A program made the translations under genes and the position numbers. Shown piece after piece: positions 36,155-45,704 of a DNA stretch of 57,171 nucleotides; positions within the stretch are counted from its first letter, which is position 1; each line of letters starts with the position of its first letter. The stretch lies in contig NZ_QMEX01000013.1 in assembly GCF_003284925.1 (NCBI RefSeq), positions 1 through 57,171 of the forward strand, in the 5' to 3' direction. Origin of the DNA: Mycolicibacter senuensis (lineage in GTDB: Bacteria > Actinomycetota > Actinomycetes > Mycobacteriales > Mycobacteriaceae). The notes beneath the pieces are model-generated. The model searched no databases. It was given only the letters and a program-made list of their open reading frames with translations, and was not told where the DNA came from.

Positions 36155-37675
36155 ATGACCGCCACCACGCCCGCCCCCGCCCTGTCCGGCACCGACACCG
36201 TGCTCAACCCCGCCACCGGGGGGGCTGCCGGTGAGGTCCGCTGGACCGATCCGTCCGACGTCGAAGCGATCGCCGCCGGACTGCGTACCGCCCAGCGCGA
36301 ATGGGAGGGACGCGGCGCCAAGGGCCGGGCCAAAGTGCTGGCCCGGTACGCGGTGTGGCTCGGCGAGCATCGGGACGAGATCGAGAAGATGCTGATCGCC
36401 GAGACCGGCAAGTCCAGCACCGACGCAGCACAAGAGGTGCCGCTGCTGATCATGATCCTGTCCTACGTCATCAAGGTCATGGACAAGGCGATGGCCCCGG
36501 AGTCCCGGCCGGCAGCGCTGCCGCTGATGGCGATCAAGAAGATCGCGGTGCACTACCGGCCGCGCCCGGTGGTCGGGGTGATTGCGCCGTGGAACTACCC
36601 GGTCGCCAACGCGTTGATGGATGCGATCGGTGCACTGGCGGCCGGTTGCGCGGTGCTGCTCAAGCCGTCCGAGCAGACCCCGCTCACCGCCGAGCTGCTG
36701 CGCGACGGCTGGCAGCAGGCCGGCGGACCCGACGTGTTCGCGGTGGTCCAGGGCGCGCGAGAAGTGGCCGAAGCGGTCATCGACAACTCCGACTACGTGC
36801 AGTTCACCGGTTCGACGGCCACCGGGCGCAAGGTGGCCGAGCGGGCGGCGCAGCGCCTGGTGCCGTTCAGCCTCGAGCTGGGTGGCAAAGACCCGATGAT
36901 CGTGTGCGAGGACGCCGACATCGACCTGGCCGCACACGCCGCGGTGTGGGGCGCGATGTTCAACGCGGGACAGACCTGCGTCTCGGTCGAGCGGGTGTAC
37001 GTGCTCGAACCCGTCTACGACAAGTTCGTCGCCGCGGTCGTCCGCGACGTGCAGGCGCTGCAGCTGGGCGCCGGCGAGGGCACCCACTTCGGGGCTTTGA
37101 TCAACGATCAGCAATTGGCAGTCACCGAACGCCACGTCACAGAGGCACTCGCCGCGGGAGCGCGCGCACTGACCGGCGGTGAACGCGCAGCCGGCGCGGG
37201 CAGTTTCTACCCGCCCACCGTGTTGGTCGACGTCGACCACTCGATGGCCTGCATGACCGAGGAGACCTTCGGGCCGACGCTGCCGATCATGAAGGTCGGC
37301 AGCGTCGAGGAGGCCATCCGGCTTGCCAACGACAGCCCCTACGGGCTGAGCGCATCGGTGTTCTCCGGTGATGTGTCACGGGCCAAAGACATTGCCCTCC
37401 AGTTAGATTGCGGGGCGGTGAACATCAACGACGTGATCGCCAACCTGATGTGCACCACGGCGCCGATGGGCGGCTGGAAGACCTCAGGTATCGGTGCGCG
37501 GTTCGGCGGCCTCGACGGGATCCGCAAGTTCTGCCGGCAGGAGGCGGTCGTGTCGCCGCGCACCAGCGTCGGTGCGGGCGGGAACTACTACCACAATTCG
37601 CTCAAGGCGCTGGCCCGGATGAACGCGCTGATGACCCGGATGGCGCTGGCGCGCCCGCGCCGCACGGCCAAATAG
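36155..37675 (+). CDS. NAD(P)-dependent aldehyde dehydrogenase
   Basis: The 506 aa protein has PWNYPVANALMDAIGALAAG (cofactor loop), FTGSTATGRKV, the catalytic Glu in LELGGKDPMIV and catalytic Cys in NAGQTCVSVERVY. The length and layout match M. tuberculosis Rv0147-type aldehyde dehydrogenases rather than short-chain semialdehyde enzymes. The C-terminus (NSLKALARMNALMTRMALA) is helical and basic, possibly membrane-associated. Its stop overlaps the GTG of the next gene by one base. It probably oxidises fatty aldehydes. Confidence 0.9.
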   Translation: MTATTPAPALSGTDTVLNPATGGAAGEVRWTDPSDVEAIAAGLRTAQREWEGRGAKGRAKVLARYAVWLGEHRDEIEKMLIAETGKSSTDAAQEVPLLIMILSYVIKVMDKAMAPESRPAALPLMAIKKIAVHYRPRPVVGVIAPWNYPVANALMDAIGALAAGCAVLLKPSEQTPLTAELLRDGWQQAGGPDVFAVVQGAREVAEAVIDNSDYVQFTGSTATGRKVAERAAQRLVPFSLELGGKDPMIVCEDADIDLAAHAAVWGAMFNAGQTCVSVERVYVLEPVYDKFVAAVVRDVQALQLGAGEGTHFGALINDQQLAVTERHVTEALAAGARALTGGERAAGAGSFYPPTVLVDVDHSMACMTEETFGPTLPIMKVGSVEEAIRLANDSPYGLSASVFSGDVSRAKDIALQLDCGAVNINDVIANLMCTTAPMGGWKTSGIGARFGGLDGIRKFCRQEAVVSPRTSVGAGGNYYHNSLKALARMNALMTRMALARPRRTAK

Positions 37676-38502
37676 TGCGCTTCCTGACGGCCGCCCTGTT
37701 CTGGTTGCTGACCACGGTGACATTGGCGGTGACGCTGCCGACGGCCTGGGCGCAGTGCAACCTCGTCGACGCCGACGGCTACGCCCGGCTGGCGCAGCGG
37801 GCCGCGGCCCAACCGGCCCTGCAAGATGCGGTCGCCGCCGAACTCAGCTCCCAGGCGGTTCGACTGATCCGTGCGCAAGGCTTCCCCATCAACCCCGCCC
37901 CGGTGCGAGAGGCCGCCGCCGAATACACCGCCGGCCGGTCGTTCCCGGCACAGTTCGTGAAGCTCAACCGCGACGGGCACGATTGGCTGCTCAGCGGCGA
38001 CGACACCCGCCCGTGGGAGATCGACGTGGTGCCGATGTTGCGGGACAAGGCGTTTGCGCAGCTGTTGGACGACTACAACGTCGCACTGCCGGCGTCGATG
38101 ACCGTGCCGCTGACGCCGACGTCCACCGAGGTGACGCGGCCCGGCGGATTACACCGGTTTGCGGTGTGGGGGCCGTCGCTGAGTTTGGTGCTGGTGGCGC
38201 TGACCGGGTTGTGTGCGGCCTTGACGATCGCCGCGGCGCGGCATCGCGGCAGGGCGGTGGCGAGCCTGGGCGTTTCGGGGCTGCTGGTGGGCGCGGCGGG
38301 CTGGTCGGGGCTCGAGGTGGCGCGGCGCTACCTGAACCAGGTGCTCAACCAGGCGACCGGCGACATCCGCCGCATCGCCGACGCGGTGGCCGATGTGGCC
38401 GAAGCCAGCCTGCACCAGTGGCTCAATCTGACCCTGGGGGCCGGCGCGGTCATGGTGCTGGTCGGGGTGGGCGTCGCGCTGCTGGGGGCGCTGCGCCGAT
38501 AG
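37675..38502 (+). CDS. Conserved membrane protein of unknown function
   Basis: The 275 aa protein starts at GTG 37675, overlapping the TAG of the aldehyde dehydrogenase. It begins with a signal-like helix (VRFLTAALFWLLTTVTLAVTL), then a soluble extracytoplasmic portion of about 130 residues (DGYARLAQRAAAQPALQDAV) and two or three more helices (LSLVLVALTGLCAALTIAA, ASLGVSGLLVGAAGW, LTLGAGAVMVLVGVGVALLG). The family is not recognised. Coupling to the dehydrogenase suggests a shared lipid or membrane task, inferred from position only. Confidence 0.75.
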   Translation: MRFLTAALFWLLTTVTLAVTLPTAWAQCNLVDADGYARLAQRAAAQPALQDAVAAELSSQAVRLIRAQGFPINPAPVREAAAEYTAGRSFPAQFVKLNRDGHDWLLSGDDTRPWEIDVVPMLRDKAFAQLLDDYNVALPASMTVPLTPTSTEVTRPGGLHRFAVWGPSLSLVLVALTGLCAALTIAAARHRGRAVASLGVSGLLVGAAGWSGLEVARRYLNQVLNQATGDIRRIADAVADVAEASLHQWLNLTLGAGAVMVLVGVGVALLGALRR

Positions 38503-38547
38503 TGCGCGGCCGTTTGGGCTCGCTACACCGCGGGTACGCCGCCAGGC

Positions 38548-39183
38548 ATGACTTCGGCCGCACCGCCGCCGCTGAGCGCAATTGCGTTGGTCTGCACGCT
38601 CAAGGGCGGCGACGCCCCGTCAAGCAGCGACCTGATCGCAGACCAGTTGCTGGGGCAGCTGCGTTCCGGGGGCGTCGCATGCGACAAGGTTCGCTGTGTC
38701 GACCTGTCGCTGCTTCCCGGCGTGGAAGCCGACATGGGGGAGGGCGACGACTGGCCGGCGCTGCTGGCGAAAATCAAGTCGGCGAACATTCTCGTCATGT
38801 CGACGCCGACCTGGGTCGGCCACATGTCCAGCGTCGCGCAACGCGTCCTGGAGCGACTCGATGCCGAGCTCTCCGATCAGGACGACGCCGGCCGGCCCAG
38901 GATGGTCGGCAAGGTGGCACTGGCCGCCGTCGTCGGCAACGAGGACGGCGCACACAAGATCGTCGCCGATCTGTTCCAGGCGCTCAACGACATCGGATTC
39001 TCGATACCCGCCCAGGGCTGCACGTACTGGAACGGTGAAGCCATGCAGGGCGTGGACTACCTGGACTTGGACCAGGCCCCGGAGGCGGTGGCCACCACGA
39101 CCGCGGCGGCGGCGCGCAACGCGGTGCACCTTGCCGAAGTGCTGCGGCAAAACGCGTACCCGCCGTATGCCGGGCCGGACTGA
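38548..39183 (+). CDS. Flavodoxin-like NAD(P)H-dependent FMN reductase
   Basis: The protein has 211 aa. The N-terminal ALVCTLKGGDAPSSSDLIAD forms the FMN-phosphate loop, ILVMSTPTWVGHMSSVAQR the family-specific flavin loop near residue 95, and VGNEDGAHKIVADLFQAL a nucleotide contact. It belongs to the NADPH-dependent FMN reductase/flavodoxin fold and may supply reduced flavin or reduce quinones. ATG 38548 has no strong RBS. It is followed by a 91-bp gap that contains nothing notable. Confidence 0.85.
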   Translation: MTSAAPPPLSAIALVCTLKGGDAPSSSDLIADQLLGQLRSGGVACDKVRCVDLSLLPGVEADMGEGDDWPALLAKIKSANILVMSTPTWVGHMSSVAQRVLERLDAELSDQDDAGRPRMVGKVALAAVVGNEDGAHKIVADLFQALNDIGFSIPAQGCTYWNGEAMQGVDYLDLDQAPEAVATTTAAAARNAVHLAEVLRQNAYPPYAGPD

Positions 39184-39274
39184 GGTTTGAGGCGGTCGCA
39201 CCGGAGAGCAGGACACCACCGTGGCAGAGGCGGCCGCCGCGGCGCTGTGAATCGCTGCGGGCGTCTCGGGGGCG

Positions 39275-41317
39275 TCAGTTTCGTCCGTCCAGCATCCGCC
39301 ACAGGAACGAGAAGCTCAGCGCCGATTTGAACGCCGCCTGCGCGTTGTCGGCCGCCCCGCCGTGACCGCCCTCGATGTTCTCGTAGTACCAGACCTTTTT
39401 GCCGAGCTTCTCCAGCGCCGCGGTCATCTTGCGGGCATGACCGGGATGCACCCGATCATCGCGGGTGGAGGTGGTGATCAGCACCGGGGGATAGCTCGGT
39501 TCTGCCGAAATGTTCTGGTACGGCGAGTATTCGCCGATGAACGCCCAGTCGTCCGGGTTGTCCGGGTCGCCGTACTCGGCCATCCAGGAGGCGCCGGCCA
39601 GCAGCAGGTGGTAGCGGCGCATATCCAGCAGCGGCACCTGGCAGACCAGCGCCCCGAACTGCTGCGGGTAGGCGGTGAGCATGATGCCCATCAGTAGTCC
39701 GCCGTTGCTGCCGCCGATCGCGCCGAGCTGCGCCACCGTGGTGATGCCGCGGTCCACCAGATCGGCTGCCACCGCGGCGAAGTCCTCGGCCACCAGGTGC
39801 CGGCCCTCCCGCATCGCCTGGGTGTGCCAGCTCGGCCCGTATTCGCCGCCGCCGCGGATGTTGGCCAGCACGTAGGTGCCGCCGCGGGCCAGCCACAGCC
39901 GGCCCAGCACCCCGTCGTAGCCGGGGGTGCGGGCCACCTCGAAACCGCCGTAGCCGGCCAGCAGTGTCGGGCCGGTCGCGTCCTGCGGGCGGACCACGAA
40001 ATACGGGATCGCGGTGCCGTCCTTCGACGTGGCGAAGTGCTGACTGACCTCCAGTCCCCCGGCATCGAAAAAGGCCGGAGCGGACTTGATCTCGGTCAGC
40101 GGCCCGTCCACCGGGCCGTGCAGCAACCGCGACGGGTGAACGAATCCGCTGGAGTCCAAGAAGATCTCGTCACCGGTGTCGTCGGCGGCCGCGATCACCG
40201 TGTTGGTGTTGGCCGGTACCTCGGCAACCGGGCGGCGCTGCCAATCAACCGGGCTGACCACCTCCACCCGGCTGGCCACATCGTGCAGCGTGACCAGCAC
40301 GAGTCGGTCACGGGTCCAGGCGTAGTGGTGCAGCGCGGTGTGCGCGTCGGGCTCGAAGACCACACTCAACTGTGCTGTGCCCGCCAAGAATTCGTCGTAG
40401 TCGGCCGCCAGCAATGAGCCCGCGGCATACGAGGCGATGCCGGTATCCCAGTCGGTGCGCAGCTCGATGAGGATCCACTGTCGATGCACCGATACCGACG
40501 CGTCGGTGGGCGCGTCGATGCGGATCAGCTCTTGACCGCCGGGGACGCCGCGTAGCTCGTAGACCTCGTCGTTGAAGAAGTCGATGGCCCGCGAGACCAG
40601 GGTCCGCTCGAAGCCCGGTGTGCGATCGCGTCCGGCTCCCACCACCACATCGGTCGCCTCGCCGGCGAACAGCGTCTCGGCGTCGGCGAGCGGCTGGCCG
40701 CGACGCCACCGCTTGACGATCCGCGGATACCCGGAGTCGGTGAGCGAATCCGCACCGAAGTCGGTGCCCACCAGCACGGTGTCCTCGTCCTCCCAGCCGA
40801 TTCGCGACTTGGCCTCGGGCAGCTGAAATCCGCCAGCAGCAGGGGGAACGAATTCCCTGGCGGCCATGTCGAATTCCCGCACTACCGCCGCATCCGAACC
40901 GCCCGGGGACAGCGAGACCAGCGCCCGGGTGAGTTCGGGTTCGATGACGTTGGCGCCGCCCCACACCCAGTTCCGGCCGTCGACTCGACTCAACTCGTCG
41001 ACGTCGATGATGACCTCCCACTCCGGCGCGCTGCTGCGGTAGCTGTCGAGCGTGGTGCGCCGCCACAATCCGCGCGGATTGGCGGCATCACGCCAGAAGT
41101 TGTAGAGGTGATCGCCGCGCCGCCGCACGTACGGGATGCGGGCATCGGTGTCGAGCACCTCCAGCGCCGCCGTGCGCATCGCCTCGAAATCGTCCCCCGC
41201 GAACTCTTCGACTGTCGGGGCGTTGTGGGCGCGCACCCAGTCCAGCGCATCGTCACCGGTGACGTCTTCGAGCCACAGGTACGGGTCGGTCGTCGCGTCG
41301 TCAGCCATGACCGCCAT
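39275..41317 (-). CDS. Prolyl oligopeptidase family serine peptidase (Rv0457c-like)
   Basis: The 680 aa S9A peptidase has an N-terminal beta-propeller ([20 protein letters not shown] at the start) and a C-terminal alpha/beta hydrolase. The catalytic Ser sits in GSNGGLLMG near residue 530, Asp in [12 protein letters not shown] and His in GGHGG. The enzyme would cleave short Pro-containing peptides. Two starts are close (ATG 41317 and 41308); the longer is used. It diverges from the aldehyde dehydrogenase and is orthologous to Rv0457c. Confidence 0.92.
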   Translation of the reverse strand: MAVMADDATTDPYLWLEDVTGDDALDWVRAHNAPTVEEFAGDDFEAMRTAALEVLDTDARIPYVRRRGDHLYNFWRDAANPRGLWRRTTLDSYRSSAPEWEVIIDVDELSRVDGRNWVWGGANVIEPELTRALVSLSPGGSDAAVVREFDMAAREFVPPAAGGFQLPEAKSRIGWEDEDTVLVGTDFGADSLTDSGYPRIVKRWRRGQPLADAETLFAGEATDVVVGAGRDRTPGFERTLVSRAIDFFNDEVYELRGVPGGQELIRIDAPTDASVSVHRQWILIELRTDWDTGIASYAAGSLLAADYDEFLAGTAQLSVVFEPDAHTALHHYAWTRDRLVLVTLHDVASRVEVVSPVDWQRRPVAEVPANTNTVIAAADDTGDEIFLDSSGFVHPSRLLHGPVDGPLTEIKSAPAFFDAGGLEVSQHFATSKDGTAIPYFVVRPQDATGPTLLAGYGGFEVARTPGYDGVLGRLWLARGGTYVLANIRGGGEYGPSWHTQAMREGRHLVAEDFAAVAADLVDRGITTVAQLGAIGGSNGGLLMGIMLTAYPQQFGALVCQVPLLDMRRYHLLLAGASWMAEYGDPDNPDDWAFIGEYSPYQNISAEPSYPPVLITTSTRDDRVHPGHARKMTAALEKLGKKVWYYENIEGGHGGAADNAQAAFKSALSFSFLWRMLDGRN

Positions 41318-41374
41318 TGTGACCGCGGCGGTAATGTGAGGTGCACAACACCGTCAAGGCAGAGGGAAGTACTG

Positions 41375-42898
41375 ATGACCGTCTATGCACGTCCGGGCAG
41401 CGCGGCGGCGCTGATGAGCTTTGAGTCCCGCTACGGCAACTTCATCGGCGGGCAGTGGGTGGCGCCGGTCGGTGGTGAGTATTTCGAGAACATCACCCCG
41501 GTCACCGGTCAGGTGTTCTGCGAGGTCCCGCGCTCGACTGCGGCCGACATCGAGCTGGCCCTGGATGCGGCGCATGCGGCGGCGCCGGCGTGGGGCAAGA
41601 CGTCCCCGGCCGAGCGGGCCGCGGTGCTCAACGCGATTGCCGACCGCATCGACGCGCACCGCGAACAGCTCGCGGTCGCCGAGGTGTGGGACAACGGCAA
41701 GCCGATCCGGGAGGCGCTGGCCGCCGACATCCCGCTGGCCGCCGATCATTTCCGCTACTTCGCGTCGGCGATCCGCACCCAGGAGGGCGCGCTGAGCCAG
41801 CTCGACGACGACACCGTGGCCTATCACTTCCGCGAGCCGCTGGGGGTGGTGGGCCAGATCATCCCGTGGAACTTCCCGCTGTTGATGGCCGCCTGGAAAC
41901 TGGCCCCGGCACTGGCGGCCGGAAACGCCGTGGTGCTCAAACCGGCCGAGCAGACCCCGGCGTCGATCCTGTACCTGCTGAGTCTGATCGGTGAGCTGCT
42001 GCCGGCCGGGGTGCTCAACGTGGTCAACGGTTTCGGGGTCGAAGCCGGCAAGCCGCTGGCATCGAGCAACCGGATCGCCAAGATCGGCTTCACCGGCGAG
42101 ACCACCACCGGGCGGCTGATCATGCAGTACGCCAGCCACAACATCATCCCGGTCACCCTGGAGCTGGGCGGCAAGAGTCCCAACATCTTCTTCGCCGACG
42201 TGCTGGCCGCCGCCGACGACTTCCAGGACAAGGCGCTGGAGGGATTCGCCGGGTTCGCCCTCAACCAGGGCGAGGTGTGCACCTGCCCGTCGCGGTCGCT
42301 GATTCAGGCCGAGATCTACGACGAGTTCCTGGAGTTGGCCGCGATACGCACCAAGGCGATCCGGCAGGGTGACCCGCTGGATCCGGCCACCATGGTCGGT
42401 GCGCAGGCCTCCAACGACCAGCTGGAGAAGATCCTGGCCTACATCGAGATCGGCAAGGGCGAGGGCGCCAAGGTCATCACCGGCGGGGAACGCGCCGAGC
42501 TGGGCGGGGAACTGTCCGGCGGCTACTACGTGCAGCCCACGATCTTCGCCGGCCACAACAAGATGCGGATCTTCCAGGAGGAGATCTTCGGCCCGGTGGT
42601 CTCGGTGGGCTCGTTCGGCGACTACGACGACGCCATCGCCCAGGCCAACGACACCCTCTACGGGCTGGCGGCCGGGGTGTGGAGCCGCGACGGCAACACC
42701 GCCTACCGGGCCGGCCGTGACATTCAGGCCGGCCGGGTCTGGGTCAACTGCTACCACGCCTACCCCGCGCACGCCGCCTTCGGCGGCTACAAGCAGTCCG
42801 GGATCGGCCGGGAGAACCACAAGATGGTGCTCGATCACTACCAGCAGACCAAGAACCTGCTGGTGTCCTACTCGGAAAAGGCGCAGGGTCTTTTTTGA
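41375..42898 (+). CDS. NAD-dependent aldehyde dehydrogenase (Rv0458-like)
   Basis: The 507 aa length equals Rv0458. The active-site Cys is in [12 protein letters not shown] (two Cys), Glu in [12 protein letters not shown]; cofactor segments are [20 protein letters not shown] and [20 protein letters not shown] is characteristic of acetaldehyde/AldA-type enzymes that are often paired with a DUF779 gene, as here. ATG 41375 has GAGGGAA upstream. A likely role is oxidation of acetaldehyde or similar small aldehydes, in line with lpdC and icl1 further downstream. Confidence 0.93.
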   Translation: MTVYARPGSAAALMSFESRYGNFIGGQWVAPVGGEYFENITPVTGQVFCEVPRSTAADIELALDAAHAAAPAWGKTSPAERAAVLNAIADRIDAHREQLAVAEVWDNGKPIREALAADIPLAADHFRYFASAIRTQEGALSQLDDDTVAYHFREPLGVVGQIIPWNFPLLMAAWKLAPALAAGNAVVLKPAEQTPASILYLLSLIGELLPAGVLNVVNGFGVEAGKPLASSNRIAKIGFTGETTTGRLIMQYASHNIIPVTLELGGKSPNIFFADVLAAADDFQDKALEGFAGFALNQGEVCTCPSRSLIQAEIYDEFLELAAIRTKAIRQGDPLDPATMVGAQASNDQLEKILAYIEIGKGEGAKVITGGERAELGGELSGGYYVQPTIFAGHNKMRIFQEEIFGPVVSVGSFGDYDDAIAQANDTLYGLAAGVWSRDGNTAYRAGRDIQAGRVWVNCYHAYPAHAAFGGYKQSGIGRENHKMVLDHYQQTKNLLVSYSEKAQGLF

Positions 42899-42928
42899 TG
42901 GGCCCGTACTGATGGAGGCACCGGCCTG

Positions 42929-43342
42929 ATGGGCGCACCGGAGCGGGTGCGGATCACCGAGGCGGCAGCCGAACTGCTGGCACGGCTGGTGGCCCGGCAC
43001 GGTCCGGTGATGTTCCATCAGTCCGGCGGCTGCTGCGACGGCTCAGCGCCGATGTGTTACCCCGACGGTGACTTCATCGTCGGTGACCATGACGTGCTGC
43101 TCGGTGTGCTCAGCATCGACCGAGCCGCCGGTGGCGAGGTGCCGGTGTGGATCTCCGGGCCGCAATTCGGGGCCTGGAAGCACACCCAGCTGATCATCGA
43201 CGTGGTGCCCGGCCGCGGCGCCGGCTTCAGCCTGGAGGCGCCGGAGGGGCTGCGGTTCCTGTCCCGGGCGCGCGCCTTCACTGACGACGAGAACGCCGCA
43301 CTGGAGGAAGTCCCGGTGATCACCGGGTCGCTACCGCGCTGA
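42929..43342 (+). CDS. DUF779 protein (Rv0459-like)
   Basis: The protein has 137 aa. The Cys cluster SGGCCDGSAPMCYP (residues 31-44) and WISGPQFGAWKHTQLIIDV match DUF779, a small family almost always encoded after an acetaldehyde-type dehydrogenase and suspected to assist it. It starts 30 bp after the dehydrogenase stop. Related M. tuberculosis Rv0459 is longer (163 aa), perhaps because a different start was called there. Confidence 0.87.
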   Translation: MGAPERVRITEAAAELLARLVARHGPVMFHQSGGCCDGSAPMCYPDGDFIVGDHDVLLGVLSIDRAAGGEVPVWISGPQFGAWKHTQLIIDVVPGRGAGFSLEAPEGLRFLSRARAFTDDENAALEEVPVITGSLPR

Positions 43343-43371
43343 GCGGGGTTGCGGTCGTAGAATCTGCTGGT

Positions 43372-43650
43372 GTGATTCCGCTGCCGCGCCCCTGGTTGTT
43401 GAGCAGCATCATGCTGGTCGGAGCCACCGCCGGTGTACTGGCCGGGATCGGGGCGACATTGCTGGTCACCGCGCCGCTGCGCCCGGATGTCGTGATCGCG
43501 CTGGTGCTCATCGCGCCCACCGTCGCGGGGCTGGTCCTGGTGTTCGCCTCGTCGCGCCGCTGGGTAACCGGACTGGGTGCGTTTCTCCTCGCGCTGGGCC
43601 TCGGCTGGTTTGGGGCGCTGGCGGCGATTCAGGCGGTCTCGGGTGTCTGA
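43372..43650 (+). CDS. Small hydrophobic membrane protein (Rv0460-like)
   Basis: The 92 aa protein starts at GTG 43372. Three transmembrane helices are visible: LLSSIMLVGATAGVLAGIG, VIALVLIAPTVAGLVLVFAS and GLGAFLLALGLGWFGALAAI. No charged catalytic residues are seen and the function is unknown. The 3' end overlaps the GTG of the next gene by 8 bp. Confidence 0.82.
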   Translation: MIPLPRPWLLSSIMLVGATAGVLAGIGATLLVTAPLRPDVVIALVLIAPTVAGLVLVFASSRRWVTGLGAFLLALGLGWFGALAAIQAVSGV

Positions 43651-44182
43651 GACCACCGACACCGGGGCGCTGCCGATGACCGAGCCGCACATGGCGCCGA
43701 TCTTCGACACCGGCCCGCATCCGGCGCCGCTGCCCGGGGCGTCCGGCGAGCTCCAACCGCAACCGGGGCTCGAAGCTCCGCCGGAACCGGAGCCGAACGA
43801 GCCCGAGTCGAAGGCCGGCCCGGCCAAACCGCCAAAGCCGGTCGTGGTCGAGGGGCAGTACCGCTTTCTCAAGTGGTGGCAGTTCGCGCTGGTGCTGGTG
43901 GGCGTCTGGATCCCGGCGGCCGGCATCGGGCTGGGGCTGTTCTCGTGGTGGTATGCGCTGGCCGACAAGACCCCCGCGGTGTTCGTCGTGGTGGTCTATG
44001 CGGCCGGGTGCGTGGTGGCGGGGCTGATCGTGGCGATGGTGGGGGAGAAGCCGCTGTTGTCGGCGGTCGCGCTCGCGATCATGACGGCGGTGTTCGCCTC
44101 GGCCGTCGCCGCGGCCCCGCTGTACGGCCATCACTTCTGCCAGCACGTGGAGCGTTGCGTCGGCGGAATCATCCCGTACTGA
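43643..44182 (+). CDS. Membrane protein with proline-rich N-terminus (Rv0461-like)
   Basis: The 179 aa protein starts at GTG 43643, inside the previous gene's end. The first 70 residues are Pro/Glu-rich and disordered (PGLEAPPEPEPNEPESKAG). Three helices follow: FALVLVGVWIPAAGIGLGLF, AVFVVVVYAAGCVVAGLIVA and LLSAVALAIMTAVFASAVAA. Its last residues HHFCQHVERC face the outside and may form a disulfide or bind metal. The function is unknown. M. tuberculosis Rv0461 is 174 aa. Confidence 0.84.
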   Translation: MSETTDTGALPMTEPHMAPIFDTGPHPAPLPGASGELQPQPGLEAPPEPEPNEPESKAGPAKPPKPVVVEGQYRFLKWWQFALVLVGVWIPAAGIGLGLFSWWYALADKTPAVFVVVVYAAGCVVAGLIVAMVGEKPLLSAVALAIMTAVFASAVAAAPLYGHHFCQHVERCVGGIIPY

Positions 44183-44214
44183 ACGGATTGGCCGGCCGAC
44201 GATAGGGTGAGCGG

Positions 44215-45609
44215 GTGACCCACTATGACGTCGTAGTCCTCGGAGCCGGCCCCGGTGGTTATGTCGCGGCCATTCGCGCCGCCCAGCTCGGTTTGAACAC
44301 CGCCATCGTCGAACCCAAATACTGGGGCGGGGTCTGTCTGAACGTCGGTTGCATCCCGTCGAAAGCGCTGCTGCGCAACGCCGAACTGGCGCACATCTTC
44401 AACCGCGAGGCCAAGACCTTCGGGATCAGCGGCGAGGCCACCTTCGACTACGGCGCGGCGTTCGACCGCAGCCGCAAGGTCGCCGACGGCCGGGTCGCCG
44501 GGGTGCACTTCTTGATGAAGAAGAACAAGATTACCGAGATCCACGGCTACGGCCGGTTCACCGACGCCAACACCCTGGCCGTCGAGCTCAACGAGGGCGG
44601 AACCGAGAACGTCACCTTCGACAACGCGATCATCGCCACCGGGTCCAGCACGCGACTGGTGCCGGGCACCTCGCTGTCGGCCAACGTGGTCACCTACGAG
44701 GAGTTGATCCTGAGCCGGGAGCTGCCGGGCTCGATCATCATCGCCGGGTGCGGGGCTATCGGCATGGAGTTCTCCTACATCCTGGCCAACTACGGCGTGG
44801 ACGTCACCGTGGTGGAGTTCCTGGCCCGAGCGCTGCCCAACGAGGACGCCGACGTCTCCAAAGAGATCGAGAAGCAGTTCAAGAAGCTGGGTGTGAAGAT
44901 CCGCACCGGCACCAAGGTCGAGTCCATCAACGATGACGGTTCCGCCGTCACCGTCACCGTCAGCAAGGACGGCCAGCGCGAGGAGCTCAGGGCCGACAAG
45001 GTGTTGCAGGCCATCGGTTTTGCGCCCAACGTCGACGGCTACGGACTGGAGGCCGCCGGGGTGGCGCTGACGGAGCGGCGCGCCATCGGGGTCGGGGAGT
45101 ACATGCAGACCTCGGTGCCGCACATCTACGCCATCGGCGACGTCACCGGCCTGCTGCAGCTCGCTCACGTCGCCGAGGCACAGGGCGTGGTGGCCGCCGA
45201 AACCATCGGCGGCGCCGAGACGATGTCGCTGGGTGACTACCGGATGATGCCGCGCGCCACCTTCTGCCAGCCGCAGGTGGCCAGCTTCGGCCTTACCGAG
45301 GAGCAGGCTCGCGCCGAGGGCTACGACGTGAAGGTGGCCAAGTTCCCCTTCACCGCCAACGGCAAGGCGCACGGGGCGGGTGACCCGAGCGGGTTCGTGA
45401 AGCTGATCGCCGACGCCCGCTACGGTGAACTGCTCGGCGGGCATCTGGTCGGCCACGACGTCTCCGAGCTGCTGCCGGAGCTCACGCTGGCGCAGAAGTG
45501 GGACCTGACCGCCGCCGAGCTGGCGCGCAACGTGCACACCCACCCCACCATGTCCGAGGCGCTGCAGGAGTGCTTCCATGGCCTGACCGGCCACATGATC
45601 AACTTCTGA
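44215..45609 (+). CDS. lpdC: Dihydrolipoamide dehydrogenase (lipoamide dehydrogenase)
   Basis: The 464 aa length is identical to M. tuberculosis LpdC (Rv0462). This FAD-dependent E3 subunit of pyruvate dehydrogenase and of the peroxynitrite-reductase/branched-chain complexes has the active disulfide in [18 protein letters not shown] (Cys41 and Cys46). FAD-binding motifs are [18 protein letters not shown] and [14 protein letters not shown]; the second Rossmann site is [12 protein letters not shown]. The C-terminal active His is in [15 protein letters not shown] 44215 is used. It ends before a hairpin that separates it from the convergent DUF92 gene. Confidence 0.96.
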   Translation: MTHYDVVVLGAGPGGYVAAIRAAQLGLNTAIVEPKYWGGVCLNVGCIPSKALLRNAELAHIFNREAKTFGISGEATFDYGAAFDRSRKVADGRVAGVHFLMKKNKITEIHGYGRFTDANTLAVELNEGGTENVTFDNAIIATGSSTRLVPGTSLSANVVTYEELILSRELPGSIIIAGCGAIGMEFSYILANYGVDVTVVEFLARALPNEDADVSKEIEKQFKKLGVKIRTGTKVESINDDGSAVTVTVSKDGQREELRADKVLQAIGFAPNVDGYGLEAAGVALTERRAIGVGEYMQTSVPHIYAIGDVTGLLQLAHVAEAQGVVAAETIGGAETMSLGDYRMMPRATFCQPQVASFGLTEEQARAEGYDVKVAKFPFTANGKAHGAGDPSGFVKLIADARYGELLGGHLVGHDVSELLPELTLAQKWDLTAAELARNVHTHPTMSEALQECFHGLTGHMINF

Positions 45610-45633
45610 GGTCTTGGTTCCACGCGCCCGTCA

Positions 45634-45696
45634 CCTCGAGGCTGTAATTGGCGCGGAGTTATCTCGTACTTTTGCGCGCTAACAACAGTCTCGGCG
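45634..45696. terminator. Imperfect hairpin at convergent junction (family member)
   Basis: Arms at about 45634-45656 and 45674-45696 share CGAG-CTGT...GCGCG / CGCGC...ACAG-CTCGG and loop over about 17 bases (16 of 23 positions Watson-Crick). It separates convergent lpdC and the DUF92 gene. The outline resembles the elements at 7325-7380 and 21542-21607. Confidence 0.5.
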
Positions 45697-45704
45697 TTTT
45701 GAGG

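Noticed and set aside
41354..43018. A 554-codon minus-strand frame over the aldehyde dehydrogenase
   Set aside because: Shadow of a well-defined aldehyde dehydrogenase with both catalytic residues.
44131..45594. A 487-codon minus-strand frame over lpdC
   Set aside because: Shadow of lpdC, whose active disulfide and FAD motifs are plain.
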